46,139 nucleotides of DNA from Hydrogenophilaceae bacterium (lineage in GTDB: Bacteria; Pseudomonadota; Gammaproteobacteria; Burkholderiales; Thiobacillaceae): positions 1 through 46,139 of the forward strand of contig JACAEC010000124.1 of NCBI GenBank assembly GCA_013389055.1. The letters are read 5' to 3'. Positions 27,928 to 37,817 of the stretch are shown here, piece by piece. Position numbers and translations under genes: made by a program. The notes beneath the pieces were generated by a model. It searched no databases, was not told the DNA's origin, and worked only from the letters and a program-made list of their open reading frames with translations. Within the stretch, counting starts at the first letter, position 1; each line of letters starts with the position of its first letter.

Positions 27928-28072
27928 GCGGCGCGCAATGTGCCACGCCCTGGCCGGATGGTCAGGGGGTTTTTAGCGTTCTGGCGACACAAGAGACCCG
28001 CTCGCGCCAGCCAACGCCGGCAGAGTGGGGTCTGGTATAGTTCAGCCCTCGAAGAAAAAGCCAATTCCCGCC

Positions 28073-29053
28073 ATGGAACCCACCCAGACCGCGCTCGACG
28101 TCTCCATCGTCATCCCCGTCTACAACGAATACGACAACCTGCCCGACCTGGTCGAGCAGGTGGAAAAGGCCATGGCCCCGGCCGGCGTCAAATGGGAACT
28201 GATCTGCGTCGACGACGGTTCGCGCGACGGTTCCGACCGCAAGCTGGCGGAACTGGCGGAGACCCGGCCCTGGCTGAAGCCGCTCTACCTGAACCGCAAC
28301 TACGGCCAGTCCACCGCCATGCAGGCCGGCTTCGACGCGGCCCAGGGCAATGTGCTGATCACCCTGGACGGCGACCTGCAGAACGATCCGGCCGACATCC
28401 CGCGCCTGCTCAAGGAACTCGAGGCCCATCCGGAGATCGACGTGCTCTCCGGCTGGCGCAAGGACCGGCAGGATCGCACCCTGTCGCGCAAGATTCCCTC
28501 GCGCATCGCCAATGCCCTGATCTCCAAGGTCACCGGGGTCAAGCTGCACGATTACGGCTGCTCGCTCAAGCTCTATCGGCGCGAGGCCCTGGCCAACGTG
28601 AAGATCTACGGCGAGTTGCACCGCTTCATCCCCGCCCTGGCCGCCCAGTTCGGCGCCCGGGTGATGGAGCTGCCGGTCAACCACCGCGCCCGCACCCGCG
28701 GTGTGTCCAAGTACGGCATCGACCGCACCATCCGCGTGCTGCTCGACCTCTTGTGGGTGAAGTTCCTGCTGCGTTTCCTACACCGTCCCATGCATGCCTT
28801 CGGCACGGTGGGTGCGGTGATGCTGGTGCCCGGCCTGCTGGCGCTGTCCTACCTGGTCGGGCTCAAGCTGTTCACCGGTGCCGACATCGGCCAGCGGCCG
28901 CTCTTGCTGCTGGGCGCGATGTTCACCCTGATGGGTGCGCAATTCATCGGCATGGGCCTCTTGGGCGAGATGCTCACCCGCATCTATCACGAGCCGGCCG
29001 GCCAGAAGCAGTACATCCTGCGCGACACCCCGCGCAAACACGGGGTCCGTTAA
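28073..29053 (+). CDS. Family 2 glycosyltransferase (ArnC/DPM1-like, two C-terminal TM helices)
   Basis: DVSIVIPVYNEYDNLPDLVEQVEKAM...WELICVDDGSRDGS...YLNRNYGQSTAMQAGFDAAQGNVLITLDGDLQNDPADIPRLL. Confidence 0.92.
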   Translation: MEPTQTALDVSIVIPVYNEYDNLPDLVEQVEKAMAPAGVKWELICVDDGSRDGSDRKLAELAETRPWLKPLYLNRNYGQSTAMQAGFDAAQGNVLITLDGDLQNDPADIPRLLKELEAHPEIDVLSGWRKDRQDRTLSRKIPSRIANALISKVTGVKLHDYGCSLKLYRREALANVKIYGELHRFIPALAAQFGARVMELPVNHRARTRGVSKYGIDRTIRVLLDLLWVKFLLRFLHRPMHAFGTVGAVMLVPGLLALSYLVGLKLFTGADIGQRPLLLLGAMFTLMGAQFIGMGLLGEMLTRIYHEPAGQKQYILRDTPRKHGVR

Positions 29054-29057
29054 GGCC

Positions 29058-30575
29058 GTGGATTCTCGGCTTGGCTGGGCGCTCTTGCTGGCGGCCGTCG
29101 TCAGCTTTTTTTCCGGCTTGGCCGCATCGCCCTTGTTCGACCTCGACGAGGGCGCCTTCACCGCCGCCACCCTGGAGATGTTCGAGCGCGGCGACTTCCT
29201 CGCCACCTATCTCAACGGGATTCCCCGCTACGACAAGCCGATCCTGAGCTACTGGCTGCAGGCGCTCTCGGCTTGGGCCTTCGGCTTCAACGAACTGGCC
29301 CTGCGCCTGCCTTCGGCCCTGGCCGGCCTGGTCTGGACCGCCCTGGCCTATCGCTTCGCCCGCCGGCTGTACGACCCGGAGACCGCGCTCACCGCCGCCG
29401 TGCTCACCGCCACCACCGTCGGCGTCAACTTCATCGCCCGCGCCGCCACGGCCGATGCCCTGCTCAATGCCGCACTCGCCGGCGCCTTGTTCGCCCAGTT
29501 CCTCTGGCTCAAGCAAGGCCACGCCCGCCATTTGTATTGGGCCTGGGCAGCCATGGCCCTGGGCTTCCTGACCAAGGGCCCGGTCGCCGTCGCCTTGCCC
29601 CTGCTCACCGCCCTGCTCTACTTGGTGAGCCGCGGCGAATGGCGCCGCTTTCTCGATCTGGTCGCCAACAAGCGGGCCTGGCTGATCTTCGCCGCCATCG
29701 CCCTGCCCTGGTATGTCGCCGTCACTTGGGTCAAGGGGCCGGGCTTCATCGAGGCTTTCTTCCTCAAGCACAATGTCGGCCGTTTCGCCGGCGCCATGGA
29801 AGGCCACCGCGGCAGCGTGTTCTATTACCTGCCGGTGCTGTTGCTGCTCACCCTGCCCTACACCGCCCTGTTGCTGCTGGTCGCCAGGCATTGGCGGGAG
29901 CACTGGCGCGACGACTTCGGCCGCTATGCCCTGATCCTGTTCGGCCTGGCCTTTCTGCTGATCTCCGCCGCCGCGACCAAGCTGCCGCACTACCTGCTCT
30001 ACGGCCTGTCGCCACTCCTGGTGCTGCTGGCCCTGGAACTAAAGGCGGCGCGCAGCCGCTGGTTGCTGCTGCCGGCCCTGCTCCTGTTCGTCGGCCTCTA
30101 TTTCCTGCCCGACCTGCTCGCCGCCCGGCAGGATCAGGCCAAGCCCTATTACCAATCGCTGTTGGCCGACATCGACACCCACTTCGGCCTGTATTACCGC
30201 AGCTATTTCGCGGTGGCCGCCGGCATCACCCTGCTGTTCATGGTCTGGACCCGCGCCGCCCTCGTCCTGCGATTGATGGTGGTCGGCCTGGCGGCCAGCT
30301 ACGGCCTCGCCCTGGTGCTGTTGCCGGCGGTCGGTCATCTCTTGCAGGACCCGGTCAAAGAGGCCGGCCTGCTCGCCAGCCATCTTGAGACCAACGTGGT
30401 CATGAGCGGCATCAACAACCCCAGTTTCAGCGTCTATGCCGGCCGCGTGGTCGAGCGGCGCGCGCCGCTGCCGGGCGAGGCGGTATTCACCGACACCCGC
30501 CACCTGGCCGAATTGCCGCCCTACGAGCTGATCTACATCCGCAAGGACATCGCCTTGGTGAGACTGCTCAAGTGA
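29058..30575 (+). CDS. ArnT/PMT-like (GT39-type) membrane glycosyltransferase
   Basis: GTG start; SPLFDLDEGAFTAATLEMFERGDFLATYLNGIPRYDKPILSYWLQALSAWAFGFNELALRLPSALAGL. Confidence 0.9.
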   Translation: MDSRLGWALLLAAVVSFFSGLAASPLFDLDEGAFTAATLEMFERGDFLATYLNGIPRYDKPILSYWLQALSAWAFGFNELALRLPSALAGLVWTALAYRFARRLYDPETALTAAVLTATTVGVNFIARAATADALLNAALAGALFAQFLWLKQGHARHLYWAWAAMALGFLTKGPVAVALPLLTALLYLVSRGEWRRFLDLVANKRAWLIFAAIALPWYVAVTWVKGPGFIEAFFLKHNVGRFAGAMEGHRGSVFYYLPVLLLLTLPYTALLLLVARHWREHWRDDFGRYALILFGLAFLLISAAATKLPHYLLYGLSPLLVLLALELKAARSRWLLLPALLLFVGLYFLPDLLAARQDQAKPYYQSLLADIDTHFGLYYRSYFAVAAGITLLFMVWTRAALVLRLMVVGLAASYGLALVLLPAVGHLLQDPVKEAGLLASHLETNVVMSGINNPSFSVYAGRVVERRAPLPGEAVFTDTRHLAELPPYELIYIRKDIALVRLLK

Positions 30576-31366
30576 ACCGCATGGAACTGCCGGAGCAGCC
30601 GGTCGCGACGGCCTTCACCCGCAGCCGGGTCTGGGCCCTGCCCGCGGTCGCCCTGCTGGCCATGGCGATACTGCTGCTCAACGACAGCAATCAAGCGGTC
30701 TTCCTCGCCCTCAACCATGCCGCCGCAGCCCTACCGCCGGGGCTGTGGGCCAGCCTCACCGCGGTCGGCGACACCCTGGTCGCCTTCGCCCTGCTCCTGC
30801 CCTTCGTCCGGCGACGGCCGGACCTGGCGGCCGCCATCCTGCTCGCTACGTTGTTCGCCCTGGTCTATGTCCACAGCCTGAAATACGCCCTCGACCTGCC
30901 GCGGCCGCCGGCCGTGCTCGACCCCGCCGCCTTCGATGTCATCGGCCCGGCGCACCGGGCCGGCTCGTTTCCTTCCGGCCATACCGCCACCGCCTTCGCC
31001 ATGATGGCCTTGCTCTCCGTCTATCTGCCGTCCTGGCGCCGGCTGTTGCCGCTGATCGCGCTGGCCGCCCTGGTCGGCCTCTCGCGCATCGCCGTCGGCG
31101 TGCACTGGCCACTGGACGTACTGGCCGGTGCCGCCGGCGGCTGGCTGGCCGGGCTGGCCGGCATCGTCCTGGCCCAACGCTGGCAGGCCCTGCACCACCC
31201 CTGGCTGCATGGCGCGGTGCAGGCGCTGCTGATCGCCGGCGCCGCCTGGCTGATGATCGGCCACGACAGCGGCTATCCGCAGGCACAGCGTTTCGAGCAG
31301 GCCATCGCCTTCGCCGGCCTCGCCCTGTTTTTCCGGCCAATGCCCAATGGAACGAACCATGACTGA
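30572..31366 (+). CDS. PAP2-superfamily membrane phosphatase
   Basis: KYALDLPRPPAVLDP...GSFPSGHTATAFAMMALL...GLSRIAVGVHWPLDVLAGAAGGWLAG. Confidence 0.9.
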   Translation: MNRMELPEQPVATAFTRSRVWALPAVALLAMAILLLNDSNQAVFLALNHAAAALPPGLWASLTAVGDTLVAFALLLPFVRRRPDLAAAILLATLFALVYVHSLKYALDLPRPPAVLDPAAFDVIGPAHRAGSFPSGHTATAFAMMALLSVYLPSWRRLLPLIALAALVGLSRIAVGVHWPLDVLAGAAGGWLAGLAGIVLAQRWQALHHPWLHGAVQALLIAGAAWLMIGHDSGYPQAQRFEQAIAFAGLALFFRPMPNGTNHD

Positions 31367-32831
31367 ACCCGACGTCCGTCATTACGGCCTCAGGCTGATC
31401 CTGATCCTGTTCGCCCTGACCGCCTATCGCATCGCCACGGCGCAATGGCTGCAATTGGAACTCTACGGCGACGAGGCCTATTACTTCGGCTGGGCGCAGT
31501 CGCTGGAATGGGGCTATTACTCCAAGCCGCCCATGGTCGGCTGGCTGATCTGGCTGACCACGCAGCTGTGCGGCGATGCCGAGCCCTGCGTGAGACTGGG
31601 CGCCTATCTGCTCTACCCGGCCACTGCCTTCGTCCTGTTCCTGCTCGGCAGCCGCCTGTTCGCGCCGCGCGTCGGCTTCTGGGCGGCGCTCGCCTACATC
31701 ACCCTGCCCATGGTCTCGCTCGGCGCCTGGCTCATCACCACCGATGCCGCCCTGCTCTTCTTCTGGGCGCTCGCCCTGTATTTCCTCGCCCGCGCCCTCG
31801 ACCACAACCAGTGGCACAACTGGCTGGGCCTGGCCGTGGCCCTGGGGCTGGGCGGCCTGTCGAAATACAGCATGGTCTTCTTCGGCCTCGGCGGCCTGGC
31901 TCTGTTGATCATGAATGCCGAGGCGCGCCGGCAGCTGCGCAACCCCCGGCTCTATGCCGCCATCGGCCTCGCCTTCCTGATCTTCCTGCCCAACCTGATC
32001 TGGAATGCCCAGCACCAGTTCGTCAGTGTCGAGCACACGGCGGAGATCTCCCGCCTGGGCAGGCAATGGTTCCGGCCGGAGAAGCTGGCCGAGTTCCTCG
32101 GCGGCCAGTTCATCGTCATGGGCCCGCTGCTGTTCGCCGCCTTTGCGCATCTGGCCTTGCGCCATGGTTTCAACCTGGTGACCGACCGCCGCTATCAGTT
32201 GCTGTTCGCCTTCAGCGTGCCGGCCCTGGCCGTGTTCATCGTGCTCGCCTTCCTCACCCGCGCCTTCGCCAACTGGGGCGCCATGGCCTACGTCGCCGGC
32301 GTGCTGCTGGTAACCGCCTGGTGGCTGGCCCGCAACCGGCTGCGCTGGCTGCAGGCGGCGATCGCGGTCAATGTGGTGATCATGGTCGGGCTCTACCACT
32401 ACCATGGCTTGGCCGGGCTCGCCGGCATCGAACTCACGCGCAAGACCGACCCCTATTCGCGGGTGGCCGGCTGGCGCGACCTCGGCGGCGAGGTGCAGAG
32501 GCTGCTCGCCGCCCACCCCGGCGCCCGCCTGGTCTCCGACGACCGCAAGCTGCTGGCCGAGCTGATCTACTATGTGCGGCCGCATCCCTTCGACGCCCTC
32601 GCCTACAACCCGAGCGGCATCATCGGCGACCACTATGCCCTCAAGCACGACCTCAAGCAGGCGCCGCAAGGCGAGTTCATCCTGGTCGGCGAGCATGTCG
32701 ATGGTGAGCGCCTGAGCCGGGAATTCGCCGAGGTGAAACCCTTGGGCACGATCCGCATCCCGCTCTATCGCGACTACGACCGTGAGGCTCAGGCCTGGTG
32801 GCTGCGCGACTTCAAGGGCTATGCCCGATGA
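31347..32831 (+). CDS. GT39-type membrane glycosyltransferase (second copy)
   Basis: LELYGDEAYYFGWAQSLEWGYYSKPPMVGWLIWLTTQLCGDAEPCVRLGAYLLYPATAFVLFLLGSRLF (start 31347 or 31359). Confidence 0.9.
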   Translation: MERTMTEPDVRHYGLRLILILFALTAYRIATAQWLQLELYGDEAYYFGWAQSLEWGYYSKPPMVGWLIWLTTQLCGDAEPCVRLGAYLLYPATAFVLFLLGSRLFAPRVGFWAALAYITLPMVSLGAWLITTDAALLFFWALALYFLARALDHNQWHNWLGLAVALGLGGLSKYSMVFFGLGGLALLIMNAEARRQLRNPRLYAAIGLAFLIFLPNLIWNAQHQFVSVEHTAEISRLGRQWFRPEKLAEFLGGQFIVMGPLLFAAFAHLALRHGFNLVTDRRYQLLFAFSVPALAVFIVLAFLTRAFANWGAMAYVAGVLLVTAWWLARNRLRWLQAAIAVNVVIMVGLYHYHGLAGLAGIELTRKTDPYSRVAGWRDLGGEVQRLLAAHPGARLVSDDRKLLAELIYYVRPHPFDALAYNPSGIIGDHYALKHDLKQAPQGEFILVGEHVDGERLSREFAEVKPLGTIRIPLYRDYDREAQAWWLRDFKGYAR

Positions 32832-33481
32832 AGCGGTTGCAGCACCCGCTCTACTATTCCTTCGTCGGCTTCGGTCTGCTGTTCCTGCTGGCACCGGAAC
32901 TCGACCTCTGGGCGAGCGGCCTGTTCTATCGCGCGGGTGAGGGCTTCTTCCTGTATGCGGCGCTCGACCCCTTCCATAAATCGGTGCCGCTGCTCTCCCA
33001 GACCATCGTCGGCACCTTGGTCGCCGCCCTGCTCATCGCCTCACTGGTTTCCGCATCCTGGCCGCTGCGCAAGGGGCTGATCTACCTGCTGCTGGTGGCG
33101 GCCATCGGCCCCGGCTTGCTGGTCAACACCCTGTTCAAGGACAACTGGGGCCGCGCCCGCCCGGTGCAGGTGGAAAACTTCGGCGGCGACAAGGCCTTCT
33201 CGCCGGCCTGGGTGCCGAGCGGCCAGTGCCGTTCCAACTGCGCCTTCGCCTGCGGCGATTCCTCGGTCGGCTTCTTCCTGTTGGCGCCGGCCTTCATCCT
33301 GGCCCGGCAGCGCCGTACCTGGCTGGCCGCGGGCTTCGCCGCCGGCGGCCTGCTCGGCCTGATGCGCCTGGCCCAGGGCGGCCACTTCCTGAGCGATGTG
33401 GTCTTTTCCTTCTACATCGTCTACTTCGCCGCCTGGCTGCTCCACCGTCTGATGTACGGCGACTCAAGCGCTAGGGCTTGA
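32828..33481 (+). CDS. PAP2-superfamily membrane phosphatase (second copy)
   Basis: LFKDNWGRARPVQVENFGGDKAFSPAWVPSGQCRSNCAFACGDSSVGFF...LAQGGHFLSDVVFSF. Confidence 0.87.
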   Translation: MKRLQHPLYYSFVGFGLLFLLAPELDLWASGLFYRAGEGFFLYAALDPFHKSVPLLSQTIVGTLVAALLIASLVSASWPLRKGLIYLLLVAAIGPGLLVNTLFKDNWGRARPVQVENFGGDKAFSPAWVPSGQCRSNCAFACGDSSVGFFLLAPAFILARQRRTWLAAGFAAGGLLGLMRLAQGGHFLSDVVFSFYIVYFAAWLLHRLMYGDSSARA

Positions 33482-34568
33482 GGCTGGCCTTGATCGCCGC
33501 CAAGTCGTAGCGCAAGGGCTGGGCCGGGTAAGCCCCCTGCTCGGCAATCGCGCTGCGGATGCTGGCCAGCCGTTCGTCCGAGGCCGGGTGGCTGGACAGC
33601 AATTCGATCGGGCCACCGTCCTGCTTGGCCATCTTCTCGAAGAAACTCGCCATCCCCTGGGGCGCGATGCCGGCGCGGCGGAGCGCCTGCAAGCCACCCA
33701 TGTCAGCCTCGCGTTCCATGTCGCGGCCGAATTTCAGGCTGCCCAGTTGATCGGCCATGTTCGCCCAGATGCCGCCGGCCCAATCGCCCAAGGCCAGCGA
33801 CAACAGCGCCCGCCAACCCAGGCCGTGCAGCATATTCTTCAGGCTGTGGCGCTGCTCCACGTGCTGCACCTCGTGGGCGAGCACGCCGGCGATCTCCTCG
33901 GGGGTATCGGCCTTGTCGATCAGGCCGCTGAACACCACGACATAAGCGCCGGGCATGGCGAAGGCGTTGACCTGCGCATCCTGCGCGACGAACCACTGGT
34001 AGTGGTAGCGCGAACCGGCCGTCAGCCGCGTGCCGATCTCGCTCACCATATTCAGGGCCGGGCCTTGTTCCAGCAATTTCAGTTGCGGCCGCATCTGGGC
34101 GAAGGCCATGTCGCCCAAGCGCTGCTCCTGGTTGAGACTCACCTGGTCGGCGGCCCAGCCGGCGACGCGCTCGGCATTGAGCCAAAACAGCAGGAGGACA
34201 AGGAAAGGCAAGGCCAGCACCAGCCCCGCCGCCAGCAGGGCCATGTGGAAGCGCCGCCGCTGGCCGCGCTCGCCGCGGCGGGCCGCCTGCAATTGCCCGG
34301 CCAACTGCTCGGGCGCTCCGGCCCGCAAGGCCTGGATGTCGGCCTCGCCCTGCAACAGGGCAGAACACAGCCCTTCGGCCGAGTCCCATTCCAGCAGCCA
34401 CTGGCGGCCGTCGAAGCCGGCCGCCTTGGCCCGGATCGTCGTCAACGGAATCTCCAGACTCAGCCCCTCCGCCTGCAAATGCAGCCGGCCGCCGACGAAG
34501 CGGCCCTGAACCCCCACCCCCGCCGCCGCCAGGCCCGGTGCAAACAACTGCAGATTAAACGTGGTCAT
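33471..34568 (-). CDS. M48-family metallopeptidase with N-terminal accessory domain and one TM helix
   Basis: MPGAYVVVFSGLIDKADTPEEIAGVLAHEVQHVEQRHSLKNML (HExxH as HEVQH)...ADMGGLQALRRAGI. Confidence 0.92.
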   Translation of the reverse strand: MTTFNLQLFAPGLAAAGVGVQGRFVGGRLHLQAEGLSLEIPLTTIRAKAAGFDGRQWLLEWDSAEGLCSALLQGEADIQALRAGAPEQLAGQLQAARRGERGQRRRFHMALLAAGLVLALPFLVLLLFWLNAERVAGWAADQVSLNQEQRLGDMAFAQMRPQLKLLEQGPALNMVSEIGTRLTAGSRYHYQWFVAQDAQVNAFAMPGAYVVVFSGLIDKADTPEEIAGVLAHEVQHVEQRHSLKNMLHGLGWRALLSLALGDWAGGIWANMADQLGSLKFGRDMEREADMGGLQALRRAGIAPQGMASFFEKMAKQDGGPIELLSSHPASDERLASIRSAIAEQGAYPAQPLRYDLAAIKASLKP

Positions 34569-34657
34569 CTCGCTATACCCATTTTCAGAACCCGGCCTTT
34601 ACCGGTCTCGCCCGGCTCTTGAGGTTAAAATGCGGACATTCCCATGTAGGTCCTATT

Positions 34658-35266
34658 ATGAAGCAGCAGCTTGCCGAGCTATTCCATCGCCGTTACGCCT
34701 GTCACGTGTTCGAGCCGAGCCGGACCATCGCCGCCAGCGATCTCGAATTCGTGCTCGAGGCGGGTCGCCTCTCGCCCTCTTCCTTCGGCCTGGAGCACTG
34801 GAAGTTCATGGTGGTGAAGTCGCCCGAGCTCAAGCAGGCCCTGCAGGCCGCCTGTTTCCAGCAAACCCAGGTCGGCACCGCCGATGCCGTGATCGTCATC
34901 CTGGCCAAGCTGGCCGACTTGCATCCCGATTCGCCCTATATCCAGAAGCTGTTGCAGCGGGAGTATCCGGGCGATCAGTTGGCGCAGGCACTGGCCAATT
35001 ATCGCAACTTCCACAGTGCCACCGACATCCGCGCCTGGAGCGTGAGCCAGTGCCACATCGCCGCGACCAACATGATGCTTGCCGCGACCGCGGTCGGGCT
35101 GGATTCCTGCGCAATCGGCGGCTTCCTGCCGGATCAGGTCAAGCAGGTGCTCGACATCGATCCCGCGCAATACGAGGTGGCCCTGATCCTGCCGCTGGGC
35201 TATTGCGCGGAAACCCCGCACGCGAAGCGCCGGCTGCCCTTGGCCGATCTGGTCGAATATCGCTGA
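34658..35266 (+). CDS. Nitroreductase family protein
   Basis: LFHRRYACHVFEPSRTIAASDLEFVLEAGRLSPSSFGLEHWKFMVV...NMMLAATAVGLDSCAIGGF...LILPLGYCAE. Confidence 0.93.
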   Translation: MKQQLAELFHRRYACHVFEPSRTIAASDLEFVLEAGRLSPSSFGLEHWKFMVVKSPELKQALQAACFQQTQVGTADAVIVILAKLADLHPDSPYIQKLLQREYPGDQLAQALANYRNFHSATDIRAWSVSQCHIAATNMMLAATAVGLDSCAIGGFLPDQVKQVLDIDPAQYEVALILPLGYCAETPHAKRRLPLADLVEYR

Positions 35267-35276
35267 AGATCGCCTG

Positions 35277-36086
35277 ATGGCCGCTGCCGGCAACGTTCAC
35301 GCCGCGGCGCGCGCCGTGCTGGCCGAGTGCGCGGTCGAGGCCAAGTGCCAAGGCGCCGCGCGACTCTGGGCCGATTGGTGCGCCGGCCGCCTTCAAACCG
35401 CCGATGACTCGGAACCCCTGCCGCACGATTTCGCCGGCCGGCCGGCACGGCCGCCTCTGGTGCCGCCCAAGCAACTGGCCAAGCGCACGCTGAAGGACCG
35501 CGAGGGCCATGCCGCGCTGATCCACGCCTTGGCCCATATCGAATTCAACGCGATCAACCTGGCGCTCGACGCCGTCTGCCGCTACCCCGGCCTGCCCGAT
35601 GAGTTCTATGGCGACTGGCTGCGAGTGGCGGCCGAGGAGGCCTATCACTTCGGCCTGCTGCGCGACCACTTGCGCAGCCTGGCTTACGACTACGGCGACT
35701 TCCCCGCCCACGACGGCCTGATGCAGATGGCCCGCGACACCGCGGCCGACCCGCTGGCGCGCATGGCCCTGGTGCCGCGCCTGTTGGAGGCGCGCGGGCT
35801 GGATGCCACGCCGGAGATCCAACAGAAGTTGCGCGGCTATGGCGATGCGGCGGGCGCGGCCATCCTCGACATCATCCTGCGCGACGAGGTCACCCACGTC
35901 GCCGCCGGCGATCGCTGGTTCCGCCATTTCTGCGAGCTGCGCAGCCTGGAGCCGGAGGCGACCTATCGTGAGCTGTTGGAACGCTACCGGGCGCCGAAGC
36001 CGCGCCGGCCGGTGAATACCGAGGCCCGGCTGCAGGCCGGCTTCAGCGAAGCGGAACTGGATGCCTTGTTAGGAAGGCCCTCGTAG
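35277..36086 (+). CDS. DUF455 family (ferritin-like) protein
   Basis: HALAHIEFNAINLALDAVCRYPGLPDEFYGDWLRVAAEEAYHFGLLRDHLRSLAYDYGDFPAHDGL...LEARGLDATPEI...ILRDEVTHVAAGDRWF. Confidence 0.9.
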   Translation: MAAAGNVHAAARAVLAECAVEAKCQGAARLWADWCAGRLQTADDSEPLPHDFAGRPARPPLVPPKQLAKRTLKDREGHAALIHALAHIEFNAINLALDAVCRYPGLPDEFYGDWLRVAAEEAYHFGLLRDHLRSLAYDYGDFPAHDGLMQMARDTAADPLARMALVPRLLEARGLDATPEIQQKLRGYGDAAGAAILDIILRDEVTHVAAGDRWFRHFCELRSLEPEATYRELLERYRAPKPRRPVNTEARLQAGFSEAELDALLGRPS

Positions 36087-36132
36087 GGTGCACTCCGTGC
36101 ACCATTCTATTGCTGCGTATAACGCACCCTGG
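36083..36132. repeat. REP-like intergenic element (copy A)
   Basis: GTAGGGTGC...GCACCCTGG; related to 37753-37802. Confidence 0.45.
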
Positions 36133-36146
36133 CTGAACAACGCACC

Positions 36147-36230
36147 CCTCCCCCACTCGCGGGGGAGGCAGGGAGGGGGATATCCCCACCCCTGCCCTCC
36201 CCATGAATGGGGAGGGTGAAAATTCACCCT
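36147..36230. repeat. Compound G/C-rich palindromic element between convergent genes
   Basis: CTCCCCCactcgcGGGGGAG then GCAGGGAGGGGGATATCCCCACCCCTGC then CCCTCCCCatgaatGGGGAGGG. Confidence 0.5.
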
Positions 36231-36917
<687 letters not shown>

Positions 36918-36973
36918 GGCTCCTCCTGCCCCTGAGCGGGTAAAATTACACCCTTTTCGCGACAGGGTCAGCC

Positions 36974-37750
36974 ATGACGCCGGTTTTAATCTTCGACATC
37001 GAAACCATCCCCGACATCGAGGGGCTGCGCCGCCTCTACGACGTGAGCCCGGACACCACGGACCACGACGTCGGCGAAATGGCCCTGCTGTTCCGCCGGC
37101 AGAAGACCGGCTCCGACTTCCTGCCCTTGCACCTGCATCGCGTGGTCACCATCTCCTGCGCCCTGCGCTCGAAGGACGGCTTCAAGGTGTTCTCGCTGTC
37201 CGAGCCCGAGGCTGGCGAGGCCGAGATCATCCAGCGCTTCTTCGACGGCATCGAGAAATACACCCCGCAGATCGTGTCCTGGAACGGCGGCGGCTTCGAC
37301 CTGCCGGTGCTGCACTACCGCGCCATGCGCCACAAGGTGAGCGCCCCCCGCTACTGGGACATGGGCGAGGACGACAAAGACTTCAAATGGAACAACTACA
37401 TCAGCCGCTATCACACCCGGCACCTCGACCTGATGGACCTCTTGGCCCTGTATCAGCCCCGCGCCAATGCGCCGCTGGATGACCTGGCCAAACTGTTCGG
37501 CTTTCCCGGCAAGCTGGGCATGGACGGCAGCAAGGTCTGGGACGCCTATCAGGCCGGCCAGATCGCCGCGATCCGCGACTACTGCGAGACCGACGTCGCC
37601 AACACCTATCTGGTCTATCTGCGCTTCCAGTTGCTGCGCGGGGCACTCAGTAATGAGCAATACGAGCGCGAAGTGCAACTCGTGCGCGACACCCTGACCG
37701 GCATTGGCGCCGAGCATTGGCAAGAGTTCCTGGCGGCCTGGCAGGCCTAA
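36974..37750 (+). CDS. Predicted 3'-5' exonuclease, PolB-like family
   Basis: PVLIFDIETIPDIEGLRRLYD...IVSWNGGGFDLPVLHYRAMRH...DLMDLLALYQPRANAPLDDLAKLFGFPGKLGMDGSKVWDAY...YCETDVANTYLVYLRF. Confidence 0.92.
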   Translation: MTPVLIFDIETIPDIEGLRRLYDVSPDTTDHDVGEMALLFRRQKTGSDFLPLHLHRVVTISCALRSKDGFKVFSLSEPEAGEAEIIQRFFDGIEKYTPQIVSWNGGGFDLPVLHYRAMRHKVSAPRYWDMGEDDKDFKWNNYISRYHTRHLDLMDLLALYQPRANAPLDDLAKLFGFPGKLGMDGSKVWDAYQAGQIAAIRDYCETDVANTYLVYLRFQLLRGALSNEQYEREVQLVRDTLTGIGAEHWQEFLAAWQA

Positions 37751-37752
37751 TC

Positions 37753-37802
37753 CGTAGGCTGCGTTGCACGCACCATCAACCGGTGCACAAAGTGCACCCT
37801 AC
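37753..37802. repeat. REP-like intergenic element (copy B)
   Basis: GTAGGCTGCGTTGCACGCACC...GGTGCACAAAGTGCACCCTAC. Confidence 0.45.
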
Positions 37803-37817
37803 GCAGAAAACCCGACA

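Noticed and set aside
30939-32894. 651-aa antisense ORF opposite the PAP2/GT39 genes
   Set aside because: Composition-biased shadow ORF (Gly/Gln/Ala/Glu-rich) against well-formed membrane proteins on the plus strand.
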